Shown here: positions 11,925 to 21,566 of the stretch, piece after piece
How positions within the stretch are numbered: the first letter of the stretch is position 1
Layout: the number at the start of each line of letters is the position of its first letter
Source of the DNA: Linnemannia hyalina
Lineage: Eukaryota; Mortierellomycota; Mortierellomycetes; Mortierellales; Mortierellaceae
Assembly: GCA_019671135.1 (NCBI GenBank)
Contig: JAHRHY010000006.1
Span: 1,240,001-1,304,000 of the forward strand
Length of the DNA stretch: 64,000 nucleotides
Reading direction: 5' to 3'
Translations under genes and position numbers: made by a program
Notes under the pieces: generated by a model
What the model saw: the letters and a program-made list of their open reading frames with translations, nothing else
What the model was told of the DNA's origin: nothing
The model's database searches: none

Positions 11925-13470
11925 GGCGGATGTATATGTATGTGTGTAGGTGAAAGAGAGTGAAAGAAGGGGATCGATTCGGGATTATGTGATGCTCAAT
12001 GTGCTCAGTGGTGAGTGTATGTGTTTGTATGAATGTATGGATGTTGTGCTGGTGTGTGTTGATGTTTTGACGGGAGTATGTATGATGAAGATGCGAGAGA
12101 GAGAGAGATTTATAGGAAGAACAGAAAACGAGGGACGGAGGCGGAGTGGGGGTTGTTGTAGCGTTGATGTGAAAAAGAAGAAAACGAGTGGACACAAAGA
12201 TGTCAGAGGCTGAAGGAAGATATGCCGGGTGAAGGGGAGATGATCGAGAGAGGAAACGAGGGAAGGAGAAAGAAAGAAAGACAAAAGAGGAGGCGGGGAG
12301 CGAAGACGAAGACGAGGATGGATAAGATGGGGATGAGGATGGCGGAAGTGGCGAAGCGAGAGTTTGACGACAGAAGGAAGAAAGACGGTGGTGAAGGTGA
12401 AGGTGGGTTGAGGGTCGATGGGATGGAAGAGCAAAGAAAGAAAAGGAAGAGAAGAAGAGAAGAACAGAGAGATCAAGAGAAAGAGAAAAAAAATGGAGGG
12501 AGGCGGAGAGGGAAGTTGAGGGCGTGCAAGCGTGCAAAAGATACACCATGTTACAATATGAGTAATCCTTCGTCCCCCTCAAATGTCGGAAAATATCGAG
12601 AGAAGGTTTTTTTTTTGATTTATTGGACAACACATCGAACTAATCTGCAAGACATGCAAAAAGGTGGGGATACAGCTGTCTGGTCGGGGAAAGAAATTAA
12701 AAAGGGTGCCAGTCCATTCATTGGTAGTCTATGCTAATTCTTTTTTACTGTCTGTCTCTTGCACAAGAAGATGAAGGATGAAGGACGACCGGGCTCTGGC
12801 CACTGGAGGAGATGCGATAGCGACAAGAGAAAGAAAGAGGGAGGAGGGAACTGAGACAAGAAAAAGTAACAAATCACGTCAAAGTGAGAAACTTCTTTGT
12901 GGACTGCACTCGTTCTTTTGTACCACATTCCCGATTCACCTTGGATATTCCGAATGGGCATTGAAGAACAAGAGGCGTTCATGAGCATTTACAACGAAGT
13001 TAAGAGGAAGCGATGGGTGAACAAATGACTGGGAAGGATAGAGATATACCACACACGCAAAATGCTGTGCTTGATCCAGCATTATATATATCCTTTGTGA
13101 GTGTGAGAGCTGACGATGGTTACAACAATGCTGGCGGAGCAGGAGGCAAAAGAGCAGAGGAGGTGGACAGGTAAAAAAAAAAGTCACCGGCAGTCACTCA
13201 CTGCGTCAATAATTTGGCGAAGACATGGAGACGGTCCCAAGATATATTTTTTTCGCACTTCATCTATCTTTCCTTCCTTGTTCGTGGAATGAAAACAATA
13301 TGCGTTGCCATGCGCATGATGTATGATGTCCATTGACGAGTTCTTTTATTTCGACGTTAGAAACCAAGAAGAAAGAAAAAAGGAAGTGAAAGCGAATGTG
13401 GTAGGAAAATAATAATGAGAAGAAAAAGGCAAGATGGAGAAGGGGGAAGGCATGGGATATAAGAAGTACG
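11925..13470. other. Intergenic, GA-rich, upstream of CASTOR-like gene
   Basis: About 1.5 kb. A 309-codon minus-strand frame overlaps it, but it is compositionally biased (Ser/Pro/His/Leu from CT-rich DNA) and resembles nothing. The left part is the promoter side of the CASTOR-like gene. The right part is the 3' flank of the GTPase gene and contains repeat copy A (12923-13085). Confidence 0.5.
12923..13085. repeat. Degenerate direct repeat, copy A
   Basis: Shares with copy B (14965-15157), in the same order and orientation, three blocks: CACATTCC..GGGCATTGA.GAACAA, GAACAAATGACTGG, and CGCAAAATGCTGTGCT.GA.CC. The two copies flank the GTPase gene. Identity over aligned blocks is roughly three quarters by eye, and B has an extra insertion. 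Confidence 0.6.
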
Positions 13471-14418
13471 CTATGGAAGACCATTGATCCTTTTAGCCTG
13501 TTGAAATTTGACATAGATATAGCCGGCAAGAACGACCGTCCCCACAGCTCCTGCCACAGCTCCTTCCATCCACCCTTGACTACGGGCTGCTCCCAACTTG
13601 ATCTTTGTCTTGAGGTCATCGCTGACATTGATTTTAGCCTCGATAGAGACAGGGACCGCCTTCTGCTTTGTGACAAACCTTGTCAGTTCCTCTTTGAATC
13701 CTCCTTTTTCGATCGCATCGTCATCCGCTGGGAGGAGGAGCACATCGTCGACTTGGATGTCGAATGGAGTTTCTTTGGTGTCGTTGTCTGCGAAGAAGGA
13801 CTGGAACTTGTCTTGGACGAGCCATTCGTACGAATTGTGCATTTTCTGCCCTGAGACCGCGTTGACGATGATGCGGAACGAAATCTTCGGGCGAGGAGGA
13901 GGAGGTTCATACCTCTCGTTAGAGAAATCGTACAATCCTACTTCTCCTCGTCCACTTCCTCCATCATGACCTTGGAGCATGCCGGCATCGACGAGACACT
14001 TGTTCACCTCGCTGATAAGAGTCATGTCGTCCGTGGTCATGGTCCGGTTCGAGGCCTGGACAACGAATATCAGCTTGTAGTTGTAGCCTCTGCTCAGAGC
14101 CTCCACAAGCAGCTTTGCGTTTCTGTCGGTCGCCTCGCCCGACGGCTCTATCAACCCCGGGACATCCATCAACACCACCCTTTCACCGCCCAGAACAACC
14201 CTCTTCTCGTCGATGCTGGCCGTGACTCCGTGTCGTTCGCTGAATCCTGACTTGAAATCGCCTCCGAGCTGGTTCAGCAGCGCGCTCTTGCCGACGCCTG
14301 TGTTGCCGATGAACATTATCGCCGTCATTTTTTCTCCTCCTCCTCCTACGTTTCCTCCTGCTCCTCTTCTTCCTCGGGGCCGCAGAGCGGAACTTGAGGA
14401 CGATGTAGAGTGCGACAT
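13471..14418 (-). CDS. AIG1/GIMAP-like GTPase with C-terminal membrane anchor
   Basis: Intronless, 315 residues from the ATG at 14418; upstream in-frame codons are GC-poor 5' DNA with a proline run and were excluded. After a Ser/Gly-rich N terminus comes the P-loop GNTGVGKS (38-45, Walker A), a switch-like Thr in GVTASIDEK, and the Walker B DVPGL (85-89). ..LIFVVQASNR then matches the AIG1/P-loop GTPase fold. The usual NKxD base-recognition motif is not obvious. The C terminus has one hydrophobic segment, GAVAGAVGTVVLAGYIYV (about 286-304), followed by a short basic tail, which suggests a tail-anchored protein on an internal membrane. GIMAP proteins scaffold on ER, Golgi or lipid-droplet membranes in animals, and AIG1 is defence-linked in plants. 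The fungal role is unknown. A second family member lies at 38140-40506. Confidence 0.86.
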   Translation of the reverse strand: MSHSTSSSSSALRPRGRRGAGGNVGGGGEKMTAIMFIGNTGVGKSALLNQLGGDFKSGFSERHGVTASIDEKRVVLGGERVVLMDVPGLIEPSGEATDRNAKLLVEALSRGYNYKLIFVVQASNRTMTTDDMTLISEVNKCLVDAGMLQGHDGGSGRGEVGLYDFSNERYEPPPPRPKISFRIIVNAVSGQKMHNSYEWLVQDKFQSFFADNDTKETPFDIQVDDVLLLPADDDAIEKGGFKEELTRFVTKQKAVPVSIEAKINVSDDLKTKIKLGAARSQGWMEGAVAGAVGTVVLAGYIYVKFQQAKRINGLP

Positions 14419-14590
14419 GAGAGAATGAAAGGTGTTGCTAAGGGAGTGGGGGTGGGGGTGAAAGACTATTAGGAAATGTGGGAGGGCTTGGTGAGAATAA
14501 AGTGAGGGATGTGGGCGAGAAAAATGGCGATGAAGAGGGAAAAGGGATGAAAATAAAAAAGGCGAGGCAGTTGAAGGAGGTTGGGGGAAG

Positions 14591-14607
14591 GGGGGGGGGG
14601 GGGGGGG
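14591..14607. repeat. Poly-G tract
   Basis: Seventeen consecutive G (plus strand), preceded by GGGGGAA, about 175 bases upstream of the GTPase start. A G run of this length can form a quadruplex and is also prone to length error in sequencing. Confidence 0.95.
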
Positions 14608-14964
14608 AGGAAGGCATGCGTCAAACCAAGCATGCCATTTCTGTTGGAGTACAAAACGGTACAATTCATGCGCATGGTATACTTTGAGCAGAAAGGCAAT
14701 GCGTCACGGTTTTTTGAACTTACAAGGCTCTGTCGTCTTGTCCTTGAGATTCGCCATGGCGCATCTCTCGTTCGCACCCAAGTTCGCAAAGTACATAATG
14801 GATAGCGAAAGAGAGGGAAAGGAGATGAAGGAACAGATGGCGAGGATGAAATGCGCAATAATTAGGGAAGTGCTTAGAGAGTTTGTCCACTCCCCCCAAG
14901 CGAGAATAAAGCTCGTACGATTGTACGAGCACACTCAGTACAAGTACGCATTCGCGCACGCGCA

Positions 14965-15157
14965 ATCACATTCCTGAATCGCCATGGGTATTTCGAAAGG
15001 GCATTGAGGAACAAAGTGCTCTGCTTAGTATTACTGTTGCTGTAATGTGTGTATACTTCTATAAAAATGCGTCTAGAAAGTGAGGGGAGAGAGGCGAATG
15101 AACAAATGACTGGACAAGAGGGAAAATAGAACGCAAAAATGCTGTGCTCGACCCATC
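14965..15157. repeat. Degenerate direct repeat, copy B
   Basis: Partner of copy A at 12923-13085. It lies in the 3' flank of COX9 and carries roughly 50 extra bases between the first and second shared blocks. Confidence 0.6.
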
Positions 15158-15210
15158 CTCTGCAAGCCCCTTTGCAAACTCGCTGAAAAAATTATCGTCA
15201 AAATGTTCGC

Positions 15211-16178
15211 TTAGGCCTTGGTGGAGTTGAGCTTAACGTAAAAGGCCTCACGCTGGGCACGGGTGGGAAGTACAACCTTGTACCAGTAGCCGTAGGCAGC
15301 AGTGCTAGTGGTTTCAAAGATATAAGAGCGACATATCCCTTGATAAGTACTCGTACATCTCAAACAATCTGTTATCCTCCATCATCATGCTTCGCATATC
15401 CACGAGTGTAGATCCGCGTGTCTATGCCTGCGGCAGCTTTTTTTTTTTGGTGAGCAAAACGCAACAGCATCTATGTGAGATGGGGCGGTTTTTTCCGGAC
15501 TACTCCTGTCCTCGAGCAGAGTTGGCCCATAGACCGATTCGAATAGTCTCCCAAGTTCAATAAATCATCCTCGATCCAGCCATGTGGGTCATCCAGTCTG
15601 CGACCTCTCCTACTCCCGAGACAAAATACGTGCAATCCTGAGTTTTTCACCAGTAAAATTGCATCCTATGTTGCTCTGAGCCTAGTAACTCTTCGACAAT
15701 ACGTCCTGCCAAGTCCTTTCATATCCCAAATGTATCCATGGTAATGGTCGTGTCATCATATCGCTCTCCTGCCCCCATATTCCTTCGCAGTCATAGATGT
15801 GGTCGTTCTGCTGAAGAAAGTGATGTCTCAGGGGAATGAATATCCATTGGACGTACGTTCCGAGGGCCATGCCGACTCCGATTTGGATCAACATGCTCTT
15901 ACTATTGTCCATCGATGTAAAACACAAATGAGTATGGTTAGATATATGTCTTCGTATTGATTGAACGTTGCTTTCCTTCTTCTCTTTTCGTTTTGTTATT
16001 TCTGTGAAGTATTTTTCACATCGGATCCGAAGACCATCATGTCCGAAGTCGAAGAAAAAGATGAACATGGCAAATAAGCAGCGTCTCGATCGGTCGTCAG
16101 GAAACCCTTGAGCAAAGAAGCGAGTGAGTGACAATAGCAAGAGACGTACGAGAGCTGGTTCTGGACGGGGGCGATCAT
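15211..16178 (-). CDS. COX9: Cytochrome c oxidase subunit Cox9 / VIIa-like
   Basis: Three tiny exons (minus strand): 16178-16150, 15901-15857, 15304-15211. They join in frame to a 55-residue protein. It starts MIAPVQNQLS, has one membrane helix (SMLIQIGVGMALGTTAAYGYWY) and ends in the matrix/intermembrane tail LPTRAQREAFYVKLNSTKA. Yeast Cox9 is 59 residues with the same plan: a short N terminus, a Gly-rich helix running into YWWWGFH, then a basic segment ending in REKFYAEL. It is a structural subunit of respiratory complex IV in the mitochondrial inner membrane. The gene is too split to show as one open frame. Its introns are 248 and 552 bases, large compared with 168 coding bases. Confidence 0.85.
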
Positions 16179-16378
16179 CTTGAGTTCTTGGAGTGAGTGG
16201 GGTTTGGGCGAAAGGGATCGAATGAGATTTGCTCAGGAACTTGTTACTTAGAAAAATCAGTCATCAATGCAGATCATGTGATCAGATCAACCGTTGAGAA
16301 AAAAAAAAAAAGAGGGTCTGGGCCAGGGACAACAAAAAAAACAAGGATGGACGTGTTTACTAACACAAAGATACGTAT

Positions 16379-18972
16379 CTAGAGCTTGGCCTCTCCAAAA
16401 CTCTCAAAAGTGGCCTTTGAAGCAGCGTTTCCACGAGTCTCAGCCAACTTGAACAACATCAACTTGTCCTCCTCATAACGCTCCTCACGTCCCAAGTTCT
16501 GGATCTGATGATCGACACGGCGGTACAGATCCTCGCACCATCTTCGGGCAGAGATCTGGTCGACCTTGGCCTCTGCTTCGGCCACAGCGTTGGAAGAGTT
16601 GGCCTTGGCCTTGGCCTGAGACCAGGCTGCATGCTGGCAGAGAAGAGCTCCTGCAATCACGTCGGCCATGGCCAAAGAAAGTCCACGAGCAGAGGCTTCA
16701 AGGGTCTTGCGGCCCTCAGAGGTTGAATAGGCAGTGAAGCGGATAGCAATCAGGACCAAGCACTCTTCGAGGCTCTTGGCAGACTTGACCCATTCTGACT
16801 GACCCTTCAAAGGCGCCATGATCTCGCGAATGGTCTATTGTTGGTTGAAATGCACAAGAAAACAAACATTTAGTATCAACGTGAGGGGTTGCATGCAGCA
16901 TCCCACAAAAAACATGTTATATATTGTAAACTTACGTCGGAGTAAATCTCAAGGGCAGCACCACGAGTCTCGGCCATGACACGCAAGAGGTCGAGCGAGA
17001 GCACATTAGTAGTTCCCTCCCAGATGGTGTTGACAAGGACATCACGCATAGCGCGACCGATGCCAGTCTCCTCCATGTAGCCCTGGCCACCAAAGCACTC
17101 CATAGCCTCTTGAGACAAATAAAACGCATTCTTGGCGCTCCAGAGCTTCAAGATGGGAGTCAAGAGACGAAGCAAGGGGAAATCGCGATCCTTGATCTCG
17201 GGTAGGTTGTTGTCAATGGTCTCAGTGCGACCCAGCAAGCCAACACAGTAGAACGTGAATTGACAAGTGGCTCTGTACTGAAGCTCCATGTTGGCAAGGG
17301 TTGCAAGATGCAAGGGCTGCTCCTTCAACAACGCGCCAAACACCTAAGAGAGGCAAAAAAAAATGGTGAACGAATAAACTTCGGATTCATTTGCTACTCG
17401 CCGAAAACCATAGGCCTTTGAGAATGCAAGAATAGAAAAAATCAAAGCTTACCTCGCGGCGACGAGCGTACTCCTTGGAGCGCAACAAGAGGGTCTGCAT
17501 GGTCGAAGTGCAGTTCAAACCGCAGTGGATACGGGTAATGTTCAAAATAGCAGAGATGTTCTTGACGCCGCGGTACTTTTGACCAACCAATTGGCCGACC
17601 ATGCCGTCCAACTCAAGCTCAGCAGTGGGGAGAGCCTTGGTTCCAACCTTGTCCTTCAAACGGTGAATGCGAACACCATTCAGTTTTCCTTGATCATCAC
17701 GAACACGAGCAAGATACAGCGACAAACCACGACTTCCGTCCTTCATGGTTCCAGGGGCAACTGAAGGATCGGGCTCGTGAGTTCTGGCCAAGAGCATGGT
17801 GACATCGGCATCAGTGGCACTCGAGAACCACTTGAAGCCGGAGATCGACCAGGCATTTTTCTCTTCATCCCAAACAGCCTGGGTCTCGGTACGACCAACA
17901 TCGCTTCCACCAGGGCGCTCGGTCATCCACTGACCACTGGTGAAGAACTTGCTGGGATCACGGCTGGTCAAGCGAGAATAAACCTCATCTTTCATCTCCT
18001 GGGTGCCGATGAGCTCAATCACACGCGCGCATCCATCTGTAACAGTTAAGCAATGCATACACGAGTGAGAAATGTTGCTGGTGGAACATCTGATTGATTG
18101 TAACACAGAAAGCTTGTTTGTCAATCAAATAACAGAAAATGCAACTTACCGGTCATAGCAATAGGACAGCTGTAGAGTCCCGAACCAGTTGACCAGAGGA
18201 TTAACTTGGCCATCTGGTAGATACGAGAGTACTGTCCGTACTTGCGCTCGTAACCGATGGCCACAATACCCTCGCGAGCAGCCACAGTTTTTTGCTTGTT
18301 CCACGATTCAGTGACCAGCAGCTCATCCACCCGTCTATGCACATCATTAGTTGAGGACAGTTAGTACTTTGCTTCTTGAATAGAAATATGGCTTCTTTTT
18401 CATGCTAGGATCAATGGAAAGGAAGAAATAAGGCCATACCTGCACCAGGAGTCGTACTGGCGAAGTCTGGGCTGGTCCTCCTCCATACGATCCAGCAATG
18501 CAGCTCCCTCTAGCAAAAGAATCGAGTCAAGCAATTCGGTAAGTGGGTGTTTAATTGCGCCGTTAGATATGTCACATGCAATGAAAGAATGAAAACATGA
18601 TCGGAGAAAATAAAAAGAGCGTGGGGAATTCAAAAGTGTGGAGGGGGATTGGTTATAGAATTTTAAGCTGAGAAAAGGTAGCTTCAGTGCTCACCAGTCA
18701 TGGACCATCCGCTAATCTGGACAAGGTCACTATCGAATGAGGGGAGAAGAAAGAGGGTGGAGGCGGCACTTTGTATTAGAACCCAACGCCAATTACTTTT
18801 CTCTGAAGTTGAGGGGGAACGCTCAAGAGTCGTCTTACGGAGTGATTTCCTTGAGAACATCGCTGGGCAAGAGGCGCTCCAAGATTGAGGCCATGACAGG
18901 GTCTTCGAGGAAGGCATTTTGGATCTCAGGAACATCCTGCTTGAAACCGGTCGTGGCAGAAGCGAAAACCAT
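16379..18972 (-). CDS. AidB-type acyl-CoA dehydrogenase with peroxisomal AKL tail
   Basis: Predicted 623 residues from seven exons (minus strand): 18972-18839, 18729-18695, 18509-18440, 18334-18150, 18036-17453, 17343-16936, 16834-16379; phases all agree. It starts MVFASATTGFK. FAD/substrate-domain signatures include TERPGGSDVG and SGFKWFSSATDADV. The C-terminal helical domain has ECFGGQGYMEETGIGRAMRDV and WEGTTNVLSLDLLR, diagnostic of the AidB/ACAD branch. Length fits AidB-like fungal enzymes (about 600) rather than short mitochondrial ACADs (about 400). These flavoproteins oxidise acyl-CoA or related substrates; the exact substrate is unknown. The last three residues are AKL, a type-1 peroxisomal import signal, so a peroxisomal location is inferred. 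It is divergently transcribed from RPP1. Confidence 0.93.
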
Positions 18973-19641
18973 TGTTGCTGATTTTTTTTTGGGGAGGAAG
19001 AGGTAAGAGAGTGAGAGAGTGAGAGGAGGGGAGAAGGAGGAGAGAAAGAGGAAGAGTGAGTGAGTGAGTATGGGCGATGATGGTGTGTATGGAAAGGATG
19101 AGAGCAATGAACAAAACGAAGGAAAGAATGGGATGAACAAACGAAGAATGGGGGACCTTTAGTTTTGGAGAAAGAAGCACCTTCCAACGGAGCGTGATAT
19201 TCCATCAAATGAAGAGCGAGAACGAGCCGCTGTTTTCCTACTCGCTCGGCAATGATTAACCCGGCCAATGTGCCTCCTTTAACCTTTAAGAGGGCATGGT
19301 CGCGTTAGCAGCAAGCGAACAGTCTTCCTTCCGTTCACTTTGGCACTACCACTCAACGGCAAAGGTGAGGAGAGTAAAGACAAATAAGCAAAATATCGCT
19401 CATGCATCCAACGCCTCTATGCGGCTCGCAGAATTCATCAGTTTGCTACCAACTCCTATGGATGTCCAAGGTCCCACCATAAAAAAAAATCGATGACGTA
19501 CTGGTACTCCGCTCCCAGCTTTCGCTTCTTACATCTACCATCAAAATTGAGGACGTCATGTGATCAATTGACAGGATTATATCGTTTCGCTGAATTGGAA
19601 CAGTCGAATCCCTCTCTTTTCAGCACCACATTTTCGACAAG
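18973..19641. promoter_or_regulatory. Divergent promoter region, acyl-CoA dehydrogenase / RPP1
   Basis: 669 bases separate two starts that point away from each other. The left side is GA-rich (a pyrimidine tract on the dehydrogenase strand). The right side, before RPP1, contains CATGTGATCAATTGACAGGATTATATCG. Specific promoter elements were not identified with confidence. Confidence 0.5.
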
Positions 19642-20725
19642 ATGTCTTCTGAACTCGCTACCAGCTACGCTGCCCTCATCCTCACCGACGATCACGTCGA
19701 GATCACCGTTAAGTATCGGTCCAACAATACTACATCCTCCAACGACCGACACCGATGGATGAACGAATACAACAACCATTGCAATGGGGGACCAATACTC
19801 GACTCGATGGATACCAGGATCGATGGATTTTTTTTGCAGTGGCGATTTGGGCACCGCCAGGGAAGAAGGGGAGATCATGCCGATTGGGGTTAGGCGGACT
19901 TGACCGATGGCCGATTGTCTTCTTTCAATCGACTGGAAGCTACTCCTTCGCCCCGACCCAACTCACTGCCGCTGCTCAACGACACTCGGCATCTCTGCAA
20001 CACGTCTCATCGCCACCGATCGATGAAACTTCATCTCAAACCGACTTTCAATCGACTATGTGCTGTCAACTTGGAAGGGACAGCAGAGTGCTCTTCCGCA
20101 CTCGCTGCGACCGAACAAGTGACGCTACGCTCTGCCTCAACTCGATAACGCCGATAACAAGGAACCCCAGCGCCTTTTTTCGGCAGTTCAGGATGACGGG
20201 ACCTGGAAGTGAGACGATGGCAATCGTTCTTTAGCAATCGAGTCGAGGATCGGGATCTATTGCCAAACACAACAAGGGCGCGCTCCCCCCTCTTACCTTC
20301 TGCGCAGAAACGCTGACCTGGTCATATCCCTTTTTCACCTTTCCCTACAATAGTCCGACAAGCTCCAGACCCTCTTGAAGGCTGCCAACGTCGAGGTTGA
20401 ATCCATTTGGACCTCCCTCTTCGCCAAGGCCCTCGATGGCAAGGACGTCGCCGCCATGTTGTCCAACGTTGGCGCTGCTGGTTCCGCCCCCGCTGCCGGT
20501 GCCGCTGCCCCCGCTGCTGGTGCCGCTGCTGTGGAGAAGGCCGAGGAGAAGAAGGAGGAGGCCAAGGAGGAGTCTGATGACGATATGGGATTCGGTAAGT
20601 CTCTGATTTCTTTTCCATTTGACAAGAGTGCTACCAGGTGCAATGCCAATACTCTACTGTTTAAACAATATTCTAACATTTCGTTCTTTTCAATTTGCTT
20701 TTATTCAATAGGTCTCTTCGATTAA
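19642..20725 (+). CDS. RPP1: 60S acidic ribosomal protein P1
   Basis: Stalk protein of the large ribosomal subunit; P1/P2 dimers recruit translational GTPases. Exons 19642-19707, 20354-20594 and 20712-20725 give 106 residues. The protein starts [21 protein letters not shown], continues [19 protein letters not shown], has an Ala/Pro hinge ([16 protein letters not shown]) and a charged tail ending in [11 protein letters not shown], the universal P-protein terminus that contacts elongation factors. The last intron splits the tail, leaving only 14 coding bases in exon 3. The first intron is long (646 bases) and uses a GTTAAGT donor. Early long introns are usual in fungal ribosomal protein genes. 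Confidence 0.97.
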
Positions 20726-21566
20726 ACAATCACTCCCAACCTTGTGCAAAAATAAAAGCAAACCAGGCCTTGCCTATCCTTTGACAACAACATCTCTTTT
20801 TCTCCATGTAATCGTGGTCGTGCTTGAAACTGCTATGGTTTTTTTTCCCCTTGACTTGTGCTTGTGGAGTGGAGGGTCTTTCTCCTTGATCAACAAGTGG
20901 TCAATGAAGGAGACGTACCGAAAGTGCTATTTTGATATCAAAGGATCGCAAGGCAAGAGATGAGACAGGCACCGGAGAGATACATTTGAGCTCATGATGT
21001 ATCTGCGGCAACAAAAAAATAATTCAACATCAGAACCGCAGTGGGCTACTTTCCGGATGGTTTTCGACAGTTTCGTATTTATCAGGCGCAGGCGCAGGCG
21101 CAGTTTGGAGGCCATATACATTCTTTCAATGGAGCATTGTTCATCAGCACATGGTTCAAAAGGGAGACCGGTAAGAGCTATTGAAAAGAAAGAGTCCATT
21201 TTTTACAAATACAATCGACTAATTATTACTACTACGTTCTCCGGAACCAACCATATGGAAAATGAAACCAAAGCTCAAAGCAATAACAACAAGGGACAGG
21301 ACCAAAGCAGAATGCTTAAGATCAGGGGAGAGATGAAGAGAGGAGAGGGCGACAAGAGCGAGAAGAGAAGAAAAAAAACACGATGAAGGAACAGGGGAGG
21401 ATCGGGTGGGAGCAAGACAAGAAAAGGACAAGAACAGAAAAAAAGCCATTGCACAATGACAGTAACCTTTGCGATAAGACTCCCACAAAAAACCCCAGAC
21501 ACTCCCCGGAACACAAGTACAACCTGAAGAAAAAAAAGAATTGAAGAAAAGAAAACGAGAGAGAGC
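20726..21566. other. Convergent intergenic, RPP1 / cyclin 3' flanks
   Basis: Two genes end here facing each other. The stretch has short A/T-rich segments and a GCGCAG-type repeat near 21089 (AGGCGCAGGCGCAGGCGCAG). No gene was recognised. Confidence 0.5.

Larger units (their letters stand above)
14419..15210. other. Intergenic between GTPase start and COX9 stop
   Basis: Contains a run of 17 G at 14591-14607 close to the GTPase start, then repeat copy B (14965-15157) just downstream of the COX9 stop. A 97-codon plus-strand frame (14684-14977) resembles no protein and was rejected. Confidence 0.5.

Noticed and set aside
11704..12633. 309-codon minus-strand open frame
   Set aside because: Composition is Ser/Pro/His/Leu from CT-rich DNA. 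It overlaps exon 1 of the CASTOR-like gene in another frame and shows no domain.
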